This document shows, one piece after another, positions 45,413 through 59,000 of a stretch of 64,000 nucleotides of DNA. The stretch spans positions 2,542,001-2,606,000 of the forward strand of contig NC_089187.1 of assembly GCF_947507565.1 (NCBI RefSeq), in the 5' to 3' direction. The position numbers and the translations under genes were made by a program. The first letter of the stretch is position 1. Every line of letters starts with the position of its first letter. The notes under the pieces are model-generated. The model had not been told where the DNA came from, made no database searches, and saw nothing but the letters and a program-made list of their open reading frames with translations. Source of the stretch: Oscarella lobularis (taxonomy: Eukaryota > Porifera > Homoscleromorpha > Homosclerophorida > Oscarellidae).

Positions 45413-47935
45413 TTACATGTCGTCATTATCTTTTTCGTTGATTAATCCTACGTAGTCCGTTTCCACGCGCTCCGTTTCTCCGCTCGGTTTCTTCCCGTTA
45501 AAGCAGAAGCAATAAATCATTAACGAAATAATGATTATTGCAGCAATGCCACCAATTGCTCCACCAACAATAGCACCCACACTACTGCCCTAAAAAAACA
45601 GAATCATAGAGAGTAAAATATTTACGCCTGTGTTGCAACGTACGGGCGGAGGTGAGGGCCCCACTGAGGGGGTGGGCAAGGGAATGTGACTGCACTTTGG
45701 CGGAATTCCACCTTTCGCTTGAGGCAGACACAGTTCCAAATTATTAAAATAAATTCGATCCAAAACGCTAAAATTCCCATAAAATTGACTTGCTAAGGTA
45801 AACAACTAAGAGAAGAATTGAAATGAGGTTTTCATTTCTTACCAAGACAACAGCCAAGTCCATTGGATATCATACTATTCAAATCGACGACACATGCAAA
45901 AGGACACTTTCCCTATGAGTAAAAATAATTAGAAGAGAAAGGCATGCATATATGATAATAATGATACCTTCACTGGCAAGACAGTGCTACAACGTGTCTG
46001 CGTGCTTTTGAGTTTTTCAATATATTCCTGATATTTTACCGCGCAATTTGAATTCCTACCACCGAAAAAAATCCAAAAAGAAAATACAATTGAATTAATC
46101 AATATGTACATACTCTGGATCAGTTTGTGACGTTTCATAGCACATCAATGTCAAAGGTAGTCTTGCTATATGTAGAAAACATTCGAATAGAGTCAGTGGT
46201 AGTTTGTCTTTGTGTACCAGTGGCAGTCAAGTTGAGATCAGCGGCGCAAATTTCAAGCGTTTCCTCCACGTGTCTAAAGCAATGAGGCTGGCACAAGACT
46301 CTAGCTGACCTAGCCAGATCCCTAAGAAAATAATATCATCTGATCAATAAATGATATTTTATTTTTAATTTTTATTTTGCCTCAGTCTTTCGTTGAGAAT
46401 GCTTCTACAGTATCCAAAATTTATTCCGTCTACGCAAATCACTTGCTTAGCTACATCTTCACTCATAGCAATAACGTCCTGGTATATAAGATTAGGATGG
46501 GAATATTCATTTGTCTCTTTCTTTTGCTTACAATAAAGGCGTCAAAATTGAGAACACAATCAAGACTCGCGTAGTTTTGATCTGAGAGTTTAGTGAGCTG
46601 TGCATGACAAGCCTTTGACCGTTGTCTCACATCAAAATGAGCTTTCTATACACGAGTATATATCTCTATACTGCAGTCATGTGTTTAGGTATTATTTATT
46701 ACGTTGCATGCTACAGGAGGGGCTATTTGACATTGCCGGAAATAGGCCTCATAGCCAATTACGTCATTGGGATCTGGGACTTTTAGTTGGGATCCCAAGC
46801 AGCATCCTAAGAATGACTTAGAAGCGTCCAATTCCTAAAATACATCATGTAAACAATAAATAATTAAATTTTTTTATTTATTGACATTTTTGCATGATGA
46901 AGGACATTGTCCCGCTTTCAAATCTGTCACATTGCAAATCTGAAAACAGAAATGTGATGCGTGGGGCGTCATATTTTTTGATTTCTTACTGCTGTCGAAG
47001 GGTTATTCAGCTCGATTCCTTGTCTCATGAAATAGAACTCCAATTCCAATCTTCCACATGATACACCTGCTTCGTTATTGATACACATCACCTCTAAATA
47101 GTCCATAACAAAAGACTTTTGCTGAATGTAGCTCTAATAAAAGACTCCCAGTGACGTGCATTAATAAATATAATGTACCTTTTTAATTGGATTATCTTCG
47201 GACAAGCAATTTTCCACGAGCCCAAAACTCTTTTTCCAGCAATCGTTCCCACACAAATCCCCATAGTGTTTAATAGCAAATTCGAAAAAATTATCCAAAG
47301 AGCCCTTCGTATTTCGAACGTTCGATAAACACGTTCTCCAATCTTTGGAACAGTTTGAAACCAAACTATTGTTCAGCGAAGCGAGAATGGCGGCGTCGGC
47401 GAAAACATCGTTTAGAATTCCCTGACAGATGAAGCCGTATTCGATTAGCGTGTCGGCGCACGTCAAATTCGCTGTATTGAAGATGTCGGCGAGACCGATG
47501 GGGGCGGGGGCCCTTCGCACGCGACTACCCGGATGTTGGAGAAGCTGTAAATTTATGCAAATTTGTTTTTCGCTAATGCGATAGGTGCGAACGCACCTGG
47601 TTGTAGAACGAGTGAGCTTCGTCGCGTTCGAGACACGATTTCGCGACGTTTACGATCGTTTCGCGGCATCCGGCGTTGCGGGAAGTCGTTTCTGTCATTA
47701 GGATGACGGCTAATGTCACTATCTGTCGCGAGCAGTCGTATCTCGTAGATTTTTCGAAGCATTCGACGATGGCGACGAGAGAGCGCCACGATTCGACGCA
47801 TTCTTTCGATTTCGGCACGACGATTGCGCGCGCGCACTCCGTTGCTAAGGAGACAGCGTCGTTCGTCGTCGCTGCGGTCGACGCCAACGCCGTTAACGCG
47901 AGAAAGACGAAGGCACAACTCATTTTGTCTTGCAC
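45413..47935 (-). CDS. Type I membrane protein with two Cys-rich modules, unrecognised
   Basis: Thirteen exons fit in phase, about 630 residues. Exon 1 (47935-47597) starts with a signal peptide (AFVFLALTALASTAA). Two copies of one module follow. Each has a block like C-x10-C...GxDC, a C-W/F-x8-ENC or C-F-x8-EIC segment, then Q/K-C-P-x2-C, LGCC, a Tyr/Phe-rich stretch and a final Cys. Copy 1 is exons 1-5 and copy 2 is exons 6-12; exon boundaries fall at equivalent places. Exon 12 ends in a Pro-rich stalk. Exon 13 (45589-45413) has one helix (AIGGIAAIIIISLMIY) and a short cytoplasmic tail with a YVGL motif. One intron (after exon 7) is GC-AG. I do not recognise the module; a cell-surface receptor or adhesion role is inferred. 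Confidence 0.72.
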
Positions 47936-48010
47936 ATGCGCGTCAGCGTGCTAGATCCGGTTTCGTCACCCGGATGCGTCGTCGCATATAAAATTCAACA
48001 ACAAACCTTA

Positions 48011-51000
48011 TTATGTAATGACTGGATCAGCGTGTTCCTTCTTTTTCGCCTTTCTCTCCTTCGCGTCGTCGCAAAATTCATAAAAATAGCCGAGATCGTG
48101 AAAGTCGTGCTCTTGATGCACGTGCTGAATGACTCGTCCTCGTAAAAGCGTCCTAGCGTACTCTACAGCGGCGGCATGATCTTCGGCTATACCCTCGTCG
48201 GTCAACCAAAGAACCATGTCACTGCCTATGAGACATTTGCGATATTTACGCAAACGATATCTGAAAAAATAATTAATTAAATAATTTCTATGCGCTAAGT
48301 CTTCTTACTTTCGATCTTTGCATAAATCGCGTTTGCACTCGGCTTCATATTGATCTTTAAACGTCGTACAAACAGTGAGAGTATACGCGTCCAGTTCATC
48401 GATCTCAGGTAAGTGAATCGACTCGACGTCATAGAGAAGTCTGCGAATCCTAAATAAAGATAAATCGAAAAAGAAAACGCTTTCTACTGAATTTTCCTAC
48501 CAACGCAAAAGGAGAACCAAAACGGGATACTTATCAAATCCAAATAGCGCAAATAATACAAATCCCTTGTATTAAAAATTATATATAAAAGATAGAAGAA
48601 TTGTTGCTCTTTCTTACCTGTCCAAAATTTAATGCCCCGTCTAAAAATTCGACTTCGTAAAAAACTCCATCTTGACTTTCTCCCATAAATCGCTTAATAG
48701 TGATATAAACTCCCTATAGGCGCATTCCACACGTGACTATAAACTCCCCTCAATAATAATAATTCAATTCTTACCAAAGTCATTGAAACAACAGAGTAGA
48801 GAATATAGATCACGTGCCTCACAACCAACTGCTGTTTAAGACTATTAGAATCCGTCTCCGTCTGGGAAGACGTTAGAACAGTAGAAAGTCTTCTATCATC
48901 AGCCACTATTTGAGTTTTATCGTCGTTTTCGACGATTTCAGCGGCTACAATAACGTTTGAAGTATCAGTGACGTCATTTTGGTCGACTGCGGATTCTTGG
49001 ACGGCGGATGAAAAGCGTTGTCGGGTTTCGTTTGATGATGACGATGACGTAAGAACGACGGAAGTTGTAGAAGCGTTATTTTCCTTTCCTTGAAGATGAG
49101 CCGCCCTCTTTTTCTGGTGTATTCGACCGAGAGCCGTTAGGGACAAAAGACTAAGAAGAATACACAATACTAATATCACCATTGACATTATTTCCTTAAG
49201 AAAACATATGAGTTAAGATTTCGAGAGGGGAGGAGTCTTCTCTACCTGTCCTGTTCCAAAAAGAAATCGACCGTCACCGTTGTGTTGATAGAAAAACGAC
49301 GCGTTTCCCGTCTGGCACGTCTCGTTTGAATCCGGCATAGAGACGGTGCCGAGAGACACGAGAAAAGTCGTCGCGATGACGGGGATACTGGGGTATGAGA
49401 ATGGGGGAGAGAATTCCTTAAGATTTCATCGTCTTACCCTATGCTAATACTAATCATTATAGCGAAGATTTTTCGCCACAGTTTCGCGTCGTAGTGGTGA
49501 ATGATTACGAGGCCTACGGCGACGGACGTGGCGAGGAGACGGCTTCCTAAAACGCCGACTAACTGGAACCAGAAGAGAGTGATGACACCGGGGTCGTCCG
49601 GACACAAATCGCTTGTCGTTTGCGACAAAACGACACTGAAAGCGCCAGTAAACTTCAAAAAGAAACACTCGCTTTTATCTCAATGATTGTTCGTATCTAT
49701 GGTTACCAGGAGAACGAGCAAGGCCATGTCTATCTTAAACATGATTCTCTTGAATCGACGAGCTAATAGGAACATGAATAAAAGCCAAATCTAGGAGATT
49801 TGTTTAGAAGGAGGAGGAGGAGGAGGAGAGAAGGTCTCTCACGATTCCTGCTAGGCTGAAGTAGCTGACGTAGTTTATGGACGTTGCAAGTTGATTTTCT
49901 ATTTGTTCGACTTTTAGAGACGTCAATGATATCATGTGCGCCGAAATGAAGATGATTGGAGCGGAGAGAAGCGTGCACAAGACGAGCGACGTGGCAATCT
50001 AAAAAAAAAGAGACGAATTTTTAAATTAGAAACGATGTCTATTGTCATACGAGATCAGCAGCTAGGGAATATTTCTGGGAATAAAAAAGAAGAGCAGGCG
50101 CCGTGGGAAAAGTGCCGTAAAGAAAACCGAAATTAGAAAGATTTCCGGAGCTGTCAAGAGCGTCAACCATCTGCTGAACTAAAAGTGGACAAATAAGCCT
50201 AAAGATTAAATAATGACGTAACTGACTCTGATGGTTAAATCAACTTACTCTTTAACGGTGATTAGGAATATGGGAATCAATATAGCAAAACCCGGAAGTC
50301 GCTTAAATTTTCCCACCATAGACATTCCGAGATAGAAGAGTGCGACGCCGTCGAACGCCTGTTTGAGTACAGTAAAAAGAGGTGTTATGATGTGAGGAAG
50401 TTTGTGTTTGACTATGGGATTCAAGACGAGTCCGATGATTGCCATGAAAACGATGGGATTCGTTATGACGCCGCGAAAAACGATCCACGCAATTTTCAAA
50501 CCGCTTTTTCGATTCTCGCTTTTCAAATTTTTCCCGTACTCCATCATTGCAAAACCGATGGGATTGAGAAAAATGAACGATATAGGGGCAATGAGAAAGA
50601 GATAATCGCCATATGATAATCCGGGACTTGCAGGCGATTTAAAAAGTGACGTCACAACGGGTAAGCCGAATGCGAAATCGTTCGATTGGGTGGTGAATAT
50701 TGCAAAAAGTGCGGCGCGATCGATTCCCAATTTTCGTTTGATGGCGAAACCGAGAGAAATTACGACGACGAAGATGATGGATTTTGCGAGAAGAATTGCA
50801 AGTATGAACCACCAATTGACGGCGGAAAAATCGAGTTGGGACATATTGAGAAAGAGAACGCTTGGAAGAGCGATAAGACTCGCGAAACGACCGAGACCCT
50901 TCGATTCGGTCGCGCCGATCAGTTTGAGACGACCGATCACGTAGCCGAGAAGGATTACGGCGAAAACTTCGACGAGAGCTGCGTAAAGATCGGAGAAATT

Positions 51001-51045
51001 GACCTCGTCGTCTTCAGTAGGCGTAGCTGGATCATCATCAGACAT
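48011..51045 (-). CDS. GPR155: GPR155 / LYCHOS lysosomal cholesterol-sensing protein
   Basis: A multi-exon membrane protein. Exon 1 (51045-50249) and the next encode an auxin-efflux-carrier-like transporter half (VILLGYVIGRLKLIG, then SNDFAFGLPVV, then FLYGTFPTAPALL). A second set of helices follows (SAPIIFISAHMIS, CPDDPGVITLFWFQ, WRKIFAIMISISIG, SMVILVLCILLSLL) that matches the 7TM-like half. A long Ser/Thr-rich loop precedes the last helices. The final exon is a DEP domain (RKCLIGSDMVLWLTDEG, then YARTLLRGRVIQHV, then FYEF). This transporter-7TM-DEP order is unique to GPR155, which in mammals couples lysosomal cholesterol to mTORC1. The gene ends 76 bp from the start of the next minus-strand gene and starts 72 bp from a divergent gene. 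Confidence 0.9.
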
Positions 51046-51117
51046 GATTGGTAGTGTGTGATCACATGTTAACGCGTACGCCGTGACGTCTGACTAGCGC
51101 AAACGTAAACAAACGAA
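51046..51117. promoter_or_regulatory. 72-bp divergent promoter region (GPR155 / LamG gene)
   Basis: The start codons of two genes facing apart lie 72 bp from each other, so 5' UTRs and core promoters must overlap. A CGTGACGTC motif, close to a CRE/ATF site, is at about 51081-51089. No TATA box is seen. Confidence 0.5.
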
Positions 51118-52717
51118 ATGGACGTCTTTCGCTATCGTAGACCGTCCCTTTGGCTTCTATTGTTCTCCGTCTTTCTCAACATCATCCTTTTATACTACGT
51201 AATGAATCGCGAGCAGACGCAGAGCTCGCAAGCGCACGCTACAAAGGAAACGATCGTTTCGGAGACGTGCACGCGACCGGGAGACCTTCGTCTCGACGGA
51301 AAAAATCAATTTCACATTGCCGGTTGGAGATCGGGTCGCGAGGGTCTCTATTCGCTCGAATTTCAAACGTTTACCGATAGTCGCGGCGTTTTATTCGCCG
51401 AGGTGCAATTTGGTGCGAAAAAAGGCGATTACATCATCCTTCGTTTCGACGAAGGCAATCTCGTGCTTGAATTCGACGCCGGGCACGGGCTCGTGCGCGT
51501 TTCGAACGCGATTGTCGGCTACGGAGGTCTGTGCGACGCAAAATGGCATCGGGCGAGCGTCGAACGTCGCGGCAACGAAGCGTGGCTCGATTTGGACGGA
51601 AAGCGCGTGCGCGCTGAAATGCCCGGGTCTACGCGCGAAATAAATACGAATTCGGGACTTTATGTTGGCGGTTTGCCGTCTGACGTCATCCTTCACGATC
51701 TCGGCGTCGATGGGCGAACAATTTCCGTTGATCGTTTTCGCGGTTGCATACGAAATTTAGTTCTAAATGGAAAAAACGTTTGGAGTGAAAAGGGGCGGGA
51801 CCCCGTTTCTACGAGAAACGACGGGACCCGCATGCCCGTTGACAATGACGTTCCCATAGTAACAGCATTCTCTGATAATCACTATAAGGAAGCATTGGAT
51901 TTAATTGGTTCTATACAAACCCATATGCCGTCGAAGAGTATCATTGTCTATGATTTGGGACTGGGTCCTTCTGCATTAGATAAGGAAAGCTTATACACTA
52001 ACTAATATTTTTAGTTTATTAATTTTTTTTTCCGATTTAGATAGGGTCACTTTGTCAGGTAAAAGTGCGTCATTTTGACTTCTCCCGCTATCCGAACCAC
52101 GTAAAAGATCTCAAACAGTACGCGTGGAAACCAATTATAATCCAGGTTCGTTATTTGGGTCAGATTTTATAGAAATAATTAATAGGCCCCCGCCTCCCCC
52201 ATAGGAAGTCCTATCTCAACATACCACGATTTTCTGGGCTGATGCCTCAGTTCGTTTCCAATCCAATTTCGCTCCCCTCCTCCCTCATCTTGACTCCATC
52301 CCCTTTCTCGGTCGACATACCGTTGGCAGGGTAACGGCGTGGACCCATCCAAAAATGCTAACGAGTCTCGAAGCGTCGTCAGATGCGATTGGCTCGTCGC
52401 GAATGATCGCGGCGACGCTCTTTCTCATTCGAGCGACGGACGAGTCCTTTGAATTGATTGTAAAACCGTGGGTCGCATGCGCATTGAAATCCGACTGCAT
52501 TGCACCGGAGGGATCCAAATTGACGGGCTGTTTGACGCCCGAAAAGGAGACGGATTATAACGGCTGTCACCGCTATGATCAGTCCGCTTTGAATGTTCTT
52601 CTTTTCAAGGCGCTAGGCGACGAGAGAAAAGAAGCGTGCACAGACGATACTCTAGTGAATAAGTTGACTGTAACAACTAGGCATCCAACGAACGATTTCG
52701 TGATTAAAACGTGTTAG
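51118..52717 (+). CDS. Type II membrane protein: Laminin-G domain + DUF1647-like glycosyltransferase domain
   Basis: Three exons. After a short cytosolic N-terminus comes a signal anchor (LWLLLFSVFLNIILLYYV). Residues about 55-235 form a Laminin G domain (YSLEFQTF, then LVLEFDAGHG, then CDAKWHRASVERRG, GLYVGGLP, FRGCIRNLVLNG). The rest resembles DUF1647-type putative sugar transferases (PIVTAFSDNHYKEAL, IIVYDLGLG, YAWKPIIIQ, FWADASVRF, YDQSALNVLLFKAL). A Golgi enzyme acting on glycoproteins or glycans is inferred from topology. The end of exon 1 near 51984 has no GT donor: the intron must start at GAAAGC or, a few bases later, GCTTAT, so the junction is non-canonical. The second intron is ordinary (52144 to about 52205). 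Confidence 0.75.
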
Positions 52718-53003
52718 AATAGTAGCATAGATTAATTGAGCTGATTAAATAAATAAAGATTGATTTGGGGAGGACTCATACGCGTAGGGAGGATTCACCA
52801 GGGTTATTGAATCTTCTAAAATTTCATTGCAATGAAGGCTGAAAACTAAGCAGGTACTAACAGCCAGTAGAAACGTTTTCTATCTAAAATCACTGCCAAA
52901 TGACCTATCAAAGTCAACTCAGGAGAGGGAAGGAGGAGGAGGAGGAGAAGAAACGCTTTTTTTATGATCTAAAACTTACATACGAACTGATTTTCCTTTT
53001 CAT

Positions 53004-56000
53004 TTAATTGACTTTCAAATTTTCGATGCCCTTGAAGTCGTGATGTTCCTCTGGAATGGCTTTGTCCCACGGCGGCAATTCCTTGTCGAATCCTTCGCGT
53101 CCCAAGAGCCACGACGTCACCATGGGACCCTTTCCCTTGAGATTGATCTTGCCGCGCGTTTCGATGTGATAGCCGCCGATGCGACGCAGAATTCGCGTCG
53201 TCGTGCTGCTGACGTGAATGCGGAGCGCAAAGCCGGTCGATTCCATGCGAGAGGCGATGTTAACCGTGTCGCCAAACACGCAATAGTGCGGCACTTTGAG
53301 ACCGACTACGCCGGCGACGCACGGGCCGGAGTGCAGTCCAATGCGCAGTTGGAGATGCAAATCAGGAAAGTGTTTGATCGTGAATCCGTTAATAGATGCC
53401 ATCAAGTCAAGAGCCGTATTAGCAATCTAAAAAATACCGGTTATTTAATTAATCAGAGGGTATTAATTAATTAATTAAGAAGCTACTGACCTCGGGTGCG
53501 TGGTGTGGACCCGTTCTCTCTGGGAGTCCAGAGACAACGATGTACGCATCGCCAATTGTACCCAGCTAGAGTTAGAGAGCATTTACTGATTGTCAAGTCC
53601 TTAGCACTATCGGTACCTACCTTGAAAACATTGTAGCTGTCAATGACCTTGTCAAATCGGCTATATAAATCATTGAGAAGCCCAATCACCTATATTGAGA
53701 CGAGATTCTTTTTGAATTCGTTGTGATTATGTATGTGGCGGCACCTGAAGCGGCGTACTGTTTGCAGCGATCTTCGTAAAGCCGACAATATCGCAAAAGC
53801 AGACGGTGACCTCTTCGAATTGCTCGGCGGCAATCTTGTTGCCGGCCTTCAATTGCTGAGCGACTTTCTTCGGTATCATCTGATATAAAATCGTCTCTGA
53901 CCTGTGAAGTGTAGAAGTGTACAAACAGTGCAAAGAATGAGTTTTTGTTTTTTTTACCGAGCTTTTTCCTCTGCCAACGCCTTTGTTCGTTCCTCGACCA
54001 ATTCCTCTAAATCCGACGAGTACTTTTCCAACATTGCAACCATATTATCGACGAGAGTTCCGGGATCGTGTTCGCGTTTTATGGCGGTTAATACTTCGGG
54101 AAAAGAGGGTCGATCTTCGGGACAATCGGCCCAGCACAATTCGACGACGTCGACGTATTTTGCTGGGCATTCGTTGTCGGGAGGAAGAGCGGGTCGAAAT
54201 TCGGGATCCCGTTGCATGTGAGCGAGAACCTGTTTCAAGGACATGTTGCAGTCAAAGAAGGGAAATTGGCGGGTGAGAAGTTCATATAAAATCATGCCAA
54301 AGGCGAAGACGTCACCCTGCATGGCGAAAAAGAATAACGTCAGATTATTAGTATTTATTATATAGGTAGTACTTTTTTCGTTCCGCCTGGAAGTCTCGTT
54401 ATGTAGAGCGTTCTCGAGACAAGTGCCGATTTAGATGAATCAATTCCAACGAAGAGGGATTCTACGGGAATCGCTTGGGGCTCGCTCACAACGAGCATCT
54501 CAGGAGCGACCCAAAGTAACTTTTGCAGCTAAAAGACAAACAAAATAAAGGAAATAAATAAATAAAGGATGGATTAATGTTACCTCGACATTTTCATCTG
54601 GAGAATGACAACCCTGTTTGAAGTGATGCAATCCAAAATCCGTGACTTTCAGAACCCAATGACTGTCAATCAAACAATTGCTGCTTGTCAAACGTCCGTG
54701 CCAGCGCAAATCGGATCGATGTAAAAAGTCCATTCCTTGAGCGAGATCACGTGCAAGCGAGTAGCGAAAACCCCAATCGAGTCGAATGTCGTCGTTATCG
54801 AGAACGTCGCGAAGACTTCCTTTGCTCGCGTATTCCATCAAATAACCGACGTTCGGATATTCAATGCAAACGCCAATAAATGACACGAGATTCACGTGAC
54901 GTAAACCGCGCATGAACCGTATCTCGGCAACGACTTCATCCGTCAATTTGACGCCGTTCTTTGTGACTCGTTTCAAGGCGAGTGTCTGGCCCTTATATAT
55001 AACGCATTCGGGAAGCGGACTCGCGACGCTTCCCACGCGCAATGTAGACAAAGTGCGCGCGCTAACGCTCGATCCGCCTGACGGCGATCGACGTCCGTTC
55101 CATCCGAATGGACGTCGATCCGGTTGAACGTAGACGTCATCGAATCGAATGCGCCAATCGGTGTTTGCCAGTTCATCTTGTATGCGCATGCGTCGCACTT
55201 TGTATTGAATGCTAACGACGATGATGATGACGAGTCCGGCCACGAGAACTGTGGGTAATATTATTGGTAAATATGCCGTGCTGATATTGATGTCTTCGCA
55301 ACGATTGCCCGTATATTTGACTGTGCACTCGCACGTGAGTTGATGATCGAATGTTCGATTGACGCCGCGAAATTCGAGTAGAAATGTGGAATTTAGTCTC
55401 GTGACTTTGCACGTGCCGCCGTTCTCACACGCCCCTCCCGGTCCCATGACGATTTTTGAATTTTCTTGAGCGCGAACGTTGGTGATTCGATCATCGTCAC
55501 AATTGGGAACGAAGCAAGCGCCGTCGCCGGAATCGCGCGAAAATTCCTCAAAACCCGGATAACAGGAACACGTGCTTGGATTGACGCAATCACCGTTGCC
55601 ATTGCAACCGTCTTTGAGCGCGTCGCATACGGGGATCTCGCAATTTTCACCTTTCCAACCTTTGCTGGATGTATGGTAGGGATCTTGGCGACATTCACAT
55701 TGATTGGGCGCCTTGCAACGACCGTTAACGTATTCCAAAGCGATGGGATGATCGGTGCAATTGACGTTGTGAAAGAAGAGCGCTTCACACATGGCCACTG
55801 TCACGTGGACGCCAAGACAGTCAATGTAGCCTTTCGTCGGTTCCACGAACGGTATCAATTGACAATATTCGAGAAAGTTTGGCACGTCGAAGGCGCATTG
55901 ACGATAGAGAGACAAGTTGTCTTGGTCGATTGTCGTGTTAAAAATGCCACATCGCTGTAGAATGGGTCCGCAAAGATCCGAGTGATAGACGCAGACAGGG

Positions 56001-59000
56001 GAATGTTGAAATCCTAATTTGTTCTCGGGAAGAAACATTTGGAGTTTGCACGACGGATCGTCGTCCGTGGGAGAAGCGACGAATGAGATGGGAAGCGTAG
56101 CTGCAACTAGATTCTGGCAAGCGGGAAGGAGAGCTTTACCGCCTTCGCACTAGAAAAAAAATAAAATAATTAATATAATGAGTGCACTCATGTATCAACG
56201 TACCTCAGGTTGGCTACCTAGCCATTCTCTCGGCTCATCTTTGGTGAAAAGAGTGACGAAGAAATCAGTTGCCAGTTGCAACAAATTCGCGCTCGTTGTG
56301 ATGAAGAACTCTTCCTTCAAGCGAAAACGTCTCTGAGCGCCCTTATTAAAGTCGTTGCACACTCCTGGACCCCACATGAAATTCGTCTCTTTTGACGTCA
56401 TTGGACCACCTCCGCAGCCGGATTCACATTCAACTAAAAAATAGAAAGAGAAAAATCGTCTGTCGTCGTTCAGATATGCGAATATTCTTTTTACACGTCA
56501 CGGGAATGGAATTGAATCCGAAAATCCACTCGTCTGTCGTCGATACATTAGAGAGAAACAATCGTCGTTCCTGTATCAACGGTTTCGCCCACCATTCGCT
56601 CTTGACTGGCGTAGACGGATTCAGATACTTGTAGAGTAAACCGCGACACTTTGACTCGTCTTCAGGGCAATGAAGTGTCAAGTTGAGCTCAAATGAATAG
56701 TTGATTTCGAACGAGAGATCCGGTTGGCCTTGGGTGTCGTTGAAAACTTTTAAATTGACTTCGACTCCGCGATATCCAGCTCGATCTCCCTACGACGAAA
56801 AAAAGGAGAAAAACTACTATCAATATTATATATAGTCAGGTTGGGAATTTTAACGTTTTCAAAGCTGAATGGAAAGATGCCTCTATCGTTGGACGATCGC
56901 AATTGATTCGTTATGGCTGAAGCGCTTAACGTCTGATTGACGTCGATCAAATCCGAGACGGCTTTCATGAAAAGAACGACGGCATCGTAGACCATTCCGA
57001 GCAGAAGAAAGGTGAAACGACGCGGATATCGAATCGCCGTGTCGTATTCAGTCGGATCGAGCTTGTTTACGCGACGTTCCAATTCAGCCCACAGTTCATA
57101 TTGTCGAATATCTCTTAGAAGGTATTGGACAACTTCGACCATGCCTAGAAATAAATAAGTGAGAAATTATTATTTTTATGAATTTATCTTTTTTTCTTTG
57201 TACCGGCAAAACCCTCTGCACACGTGACTTTTTCCGGTACGGAACAGCTGTAGAAATCCTGCGGAGGAAACGACATTGCAGCCAAAGTCCCGGCTGCAAC
57301 CCACTGATATCCCTATATAAGTGTATATATATATATCTAAAATGTGATAGTGTGTCGCGGTGTACGTGATAAGGTGCGATTTCGTGAAGAATTGCTTGCT
57401 TGTAGAGATGCCAGCTGTCTTGGCTGAACGGAAATGATAAGATGACGTCGACGTTTTCCTCCTTGATGCGTCTGAAATTCTCAGAATAATTTGGAAGGTT
57501 TTTGAGTGTCTCGTTAATCTGACGATGTCAACAATAAATCAATGGAGAATAATTAAATGAATAAAAATGAACCTCTTGTAGATTGGGCACGTTGGGAACG
57601 CTATCCACGCCCAGAATATATTCATCTGCAACAATTTCTATACCTAGATTGGCTACCTCCTGTCGAAATGATCTTGGAACAGGAAGTCTGGAAATTTTTG
57701 ACCGGTGAAAATTATTTATAAATTTATTTATTTTTACTTTGAGTTCCAAATGACTGCAACTCGTTTCCATCCGTGAGTGGCGCAATAGTGAGCAAGGGCC
57801 TGACCGAAACGATCAAAACTGTAGGCAAAGAGCGTCAGAAATGGATATCTAAGAAAAATCAGAGACAAGTGAAGAGACGTTTCTCCTAATGATTCTTTCT
57901 CTATAGCTACTACCTCTGCTGGTACGTAAATCGCTCTCCCTGAGGAAACAATCCAATCTGAAAAATACGCACGTGATCTCAATTAATAATAATAATAATC
58001 ATTATTTATTTTTCTAAACCTGAGTGACGTTGAAGACTCCCGGCATCATTGCCATGCTATCGAAATCCAAATTCTGCGTGGGACCGAGAAGAAGATGAAT
58101 ACGATCTTTGGTAATCAAATCCATGATGCTACGAATTGCCGCCACTTCCGGAGCCGTGTTCAACGTTTCGCTGTCCGGGGGCATGTGACCGACGAAATAA
58201 GACAATTTTCGACGACCTTTTTGACCAGGAAAAATCGTCTCAAACTTGTTTGGATCACTAAATAAAAGAAATAGATGATGATAGTACAGAAGTTAGGATT
58301 GATTTCAGTTGTCTAACTTGACGTCATCAAGAGCTAGTGTGACCATTGTAGAAAAGGCGCTTCCGTAGAAGTCATAGACTCCGGGTTGTGGCGCCAACAG
58401 ACCGATCCTGATTTCCTCTATATATGTATGTATAAATAAAAAATGGCGAATGTTTCTTCTACTTTCGTCGCCGTACCTACGACGTCAAAAGCGTTTGAGA
58501 GAACGTAAAACGTTGCGTTTTCCGTCAAAGAATGCATACTAAAATTGAGCTGAAATCGACCTCCTTCGCAGACGGAGTCATAGAAAAAAGCAACTCTAAA
58601 ACCATAAAATATAATAATTATTTGAATTTGTACGTGGGGGGGCATACTTTACCCCTTTGTTGCATTAATGACGCTATTGGTTAAACAAGCCGATGGAACG
58701 GCTGAAACTCTGATGGAAAGAGAGGAATCGGGTCCAGATGTGACCTTGTTGCCATTTGCGTCACATATAAAGACTTGAATTGGTTGCGGAAAAGGGAAAT
58801 TGGCGTCGACAGTAGTTCCGGGTGAAGGGTCAGTTTCCGGGTCAATTTGCAATCTCGCAGCCTTTTGAGCGATGACGTCGAACGGAGGAGTTAGGAAGAC
58901 TTCTTTTGAGCTGGGAAAATCGTCGTAGCGAAGTGGAACCCTGCTGTGGGAAAAGATGCTTTGTGACGCCGTAAAATTCAACTGCATTCCATCGTATATA

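Noticed and set aside
46377-46574. Plus-strand 65-codon frame with a hydrophobic end
   Set aside because: Overlaps antisense exons 6-7 of the Cys-rich receptor, which fit in phase; no independent support.
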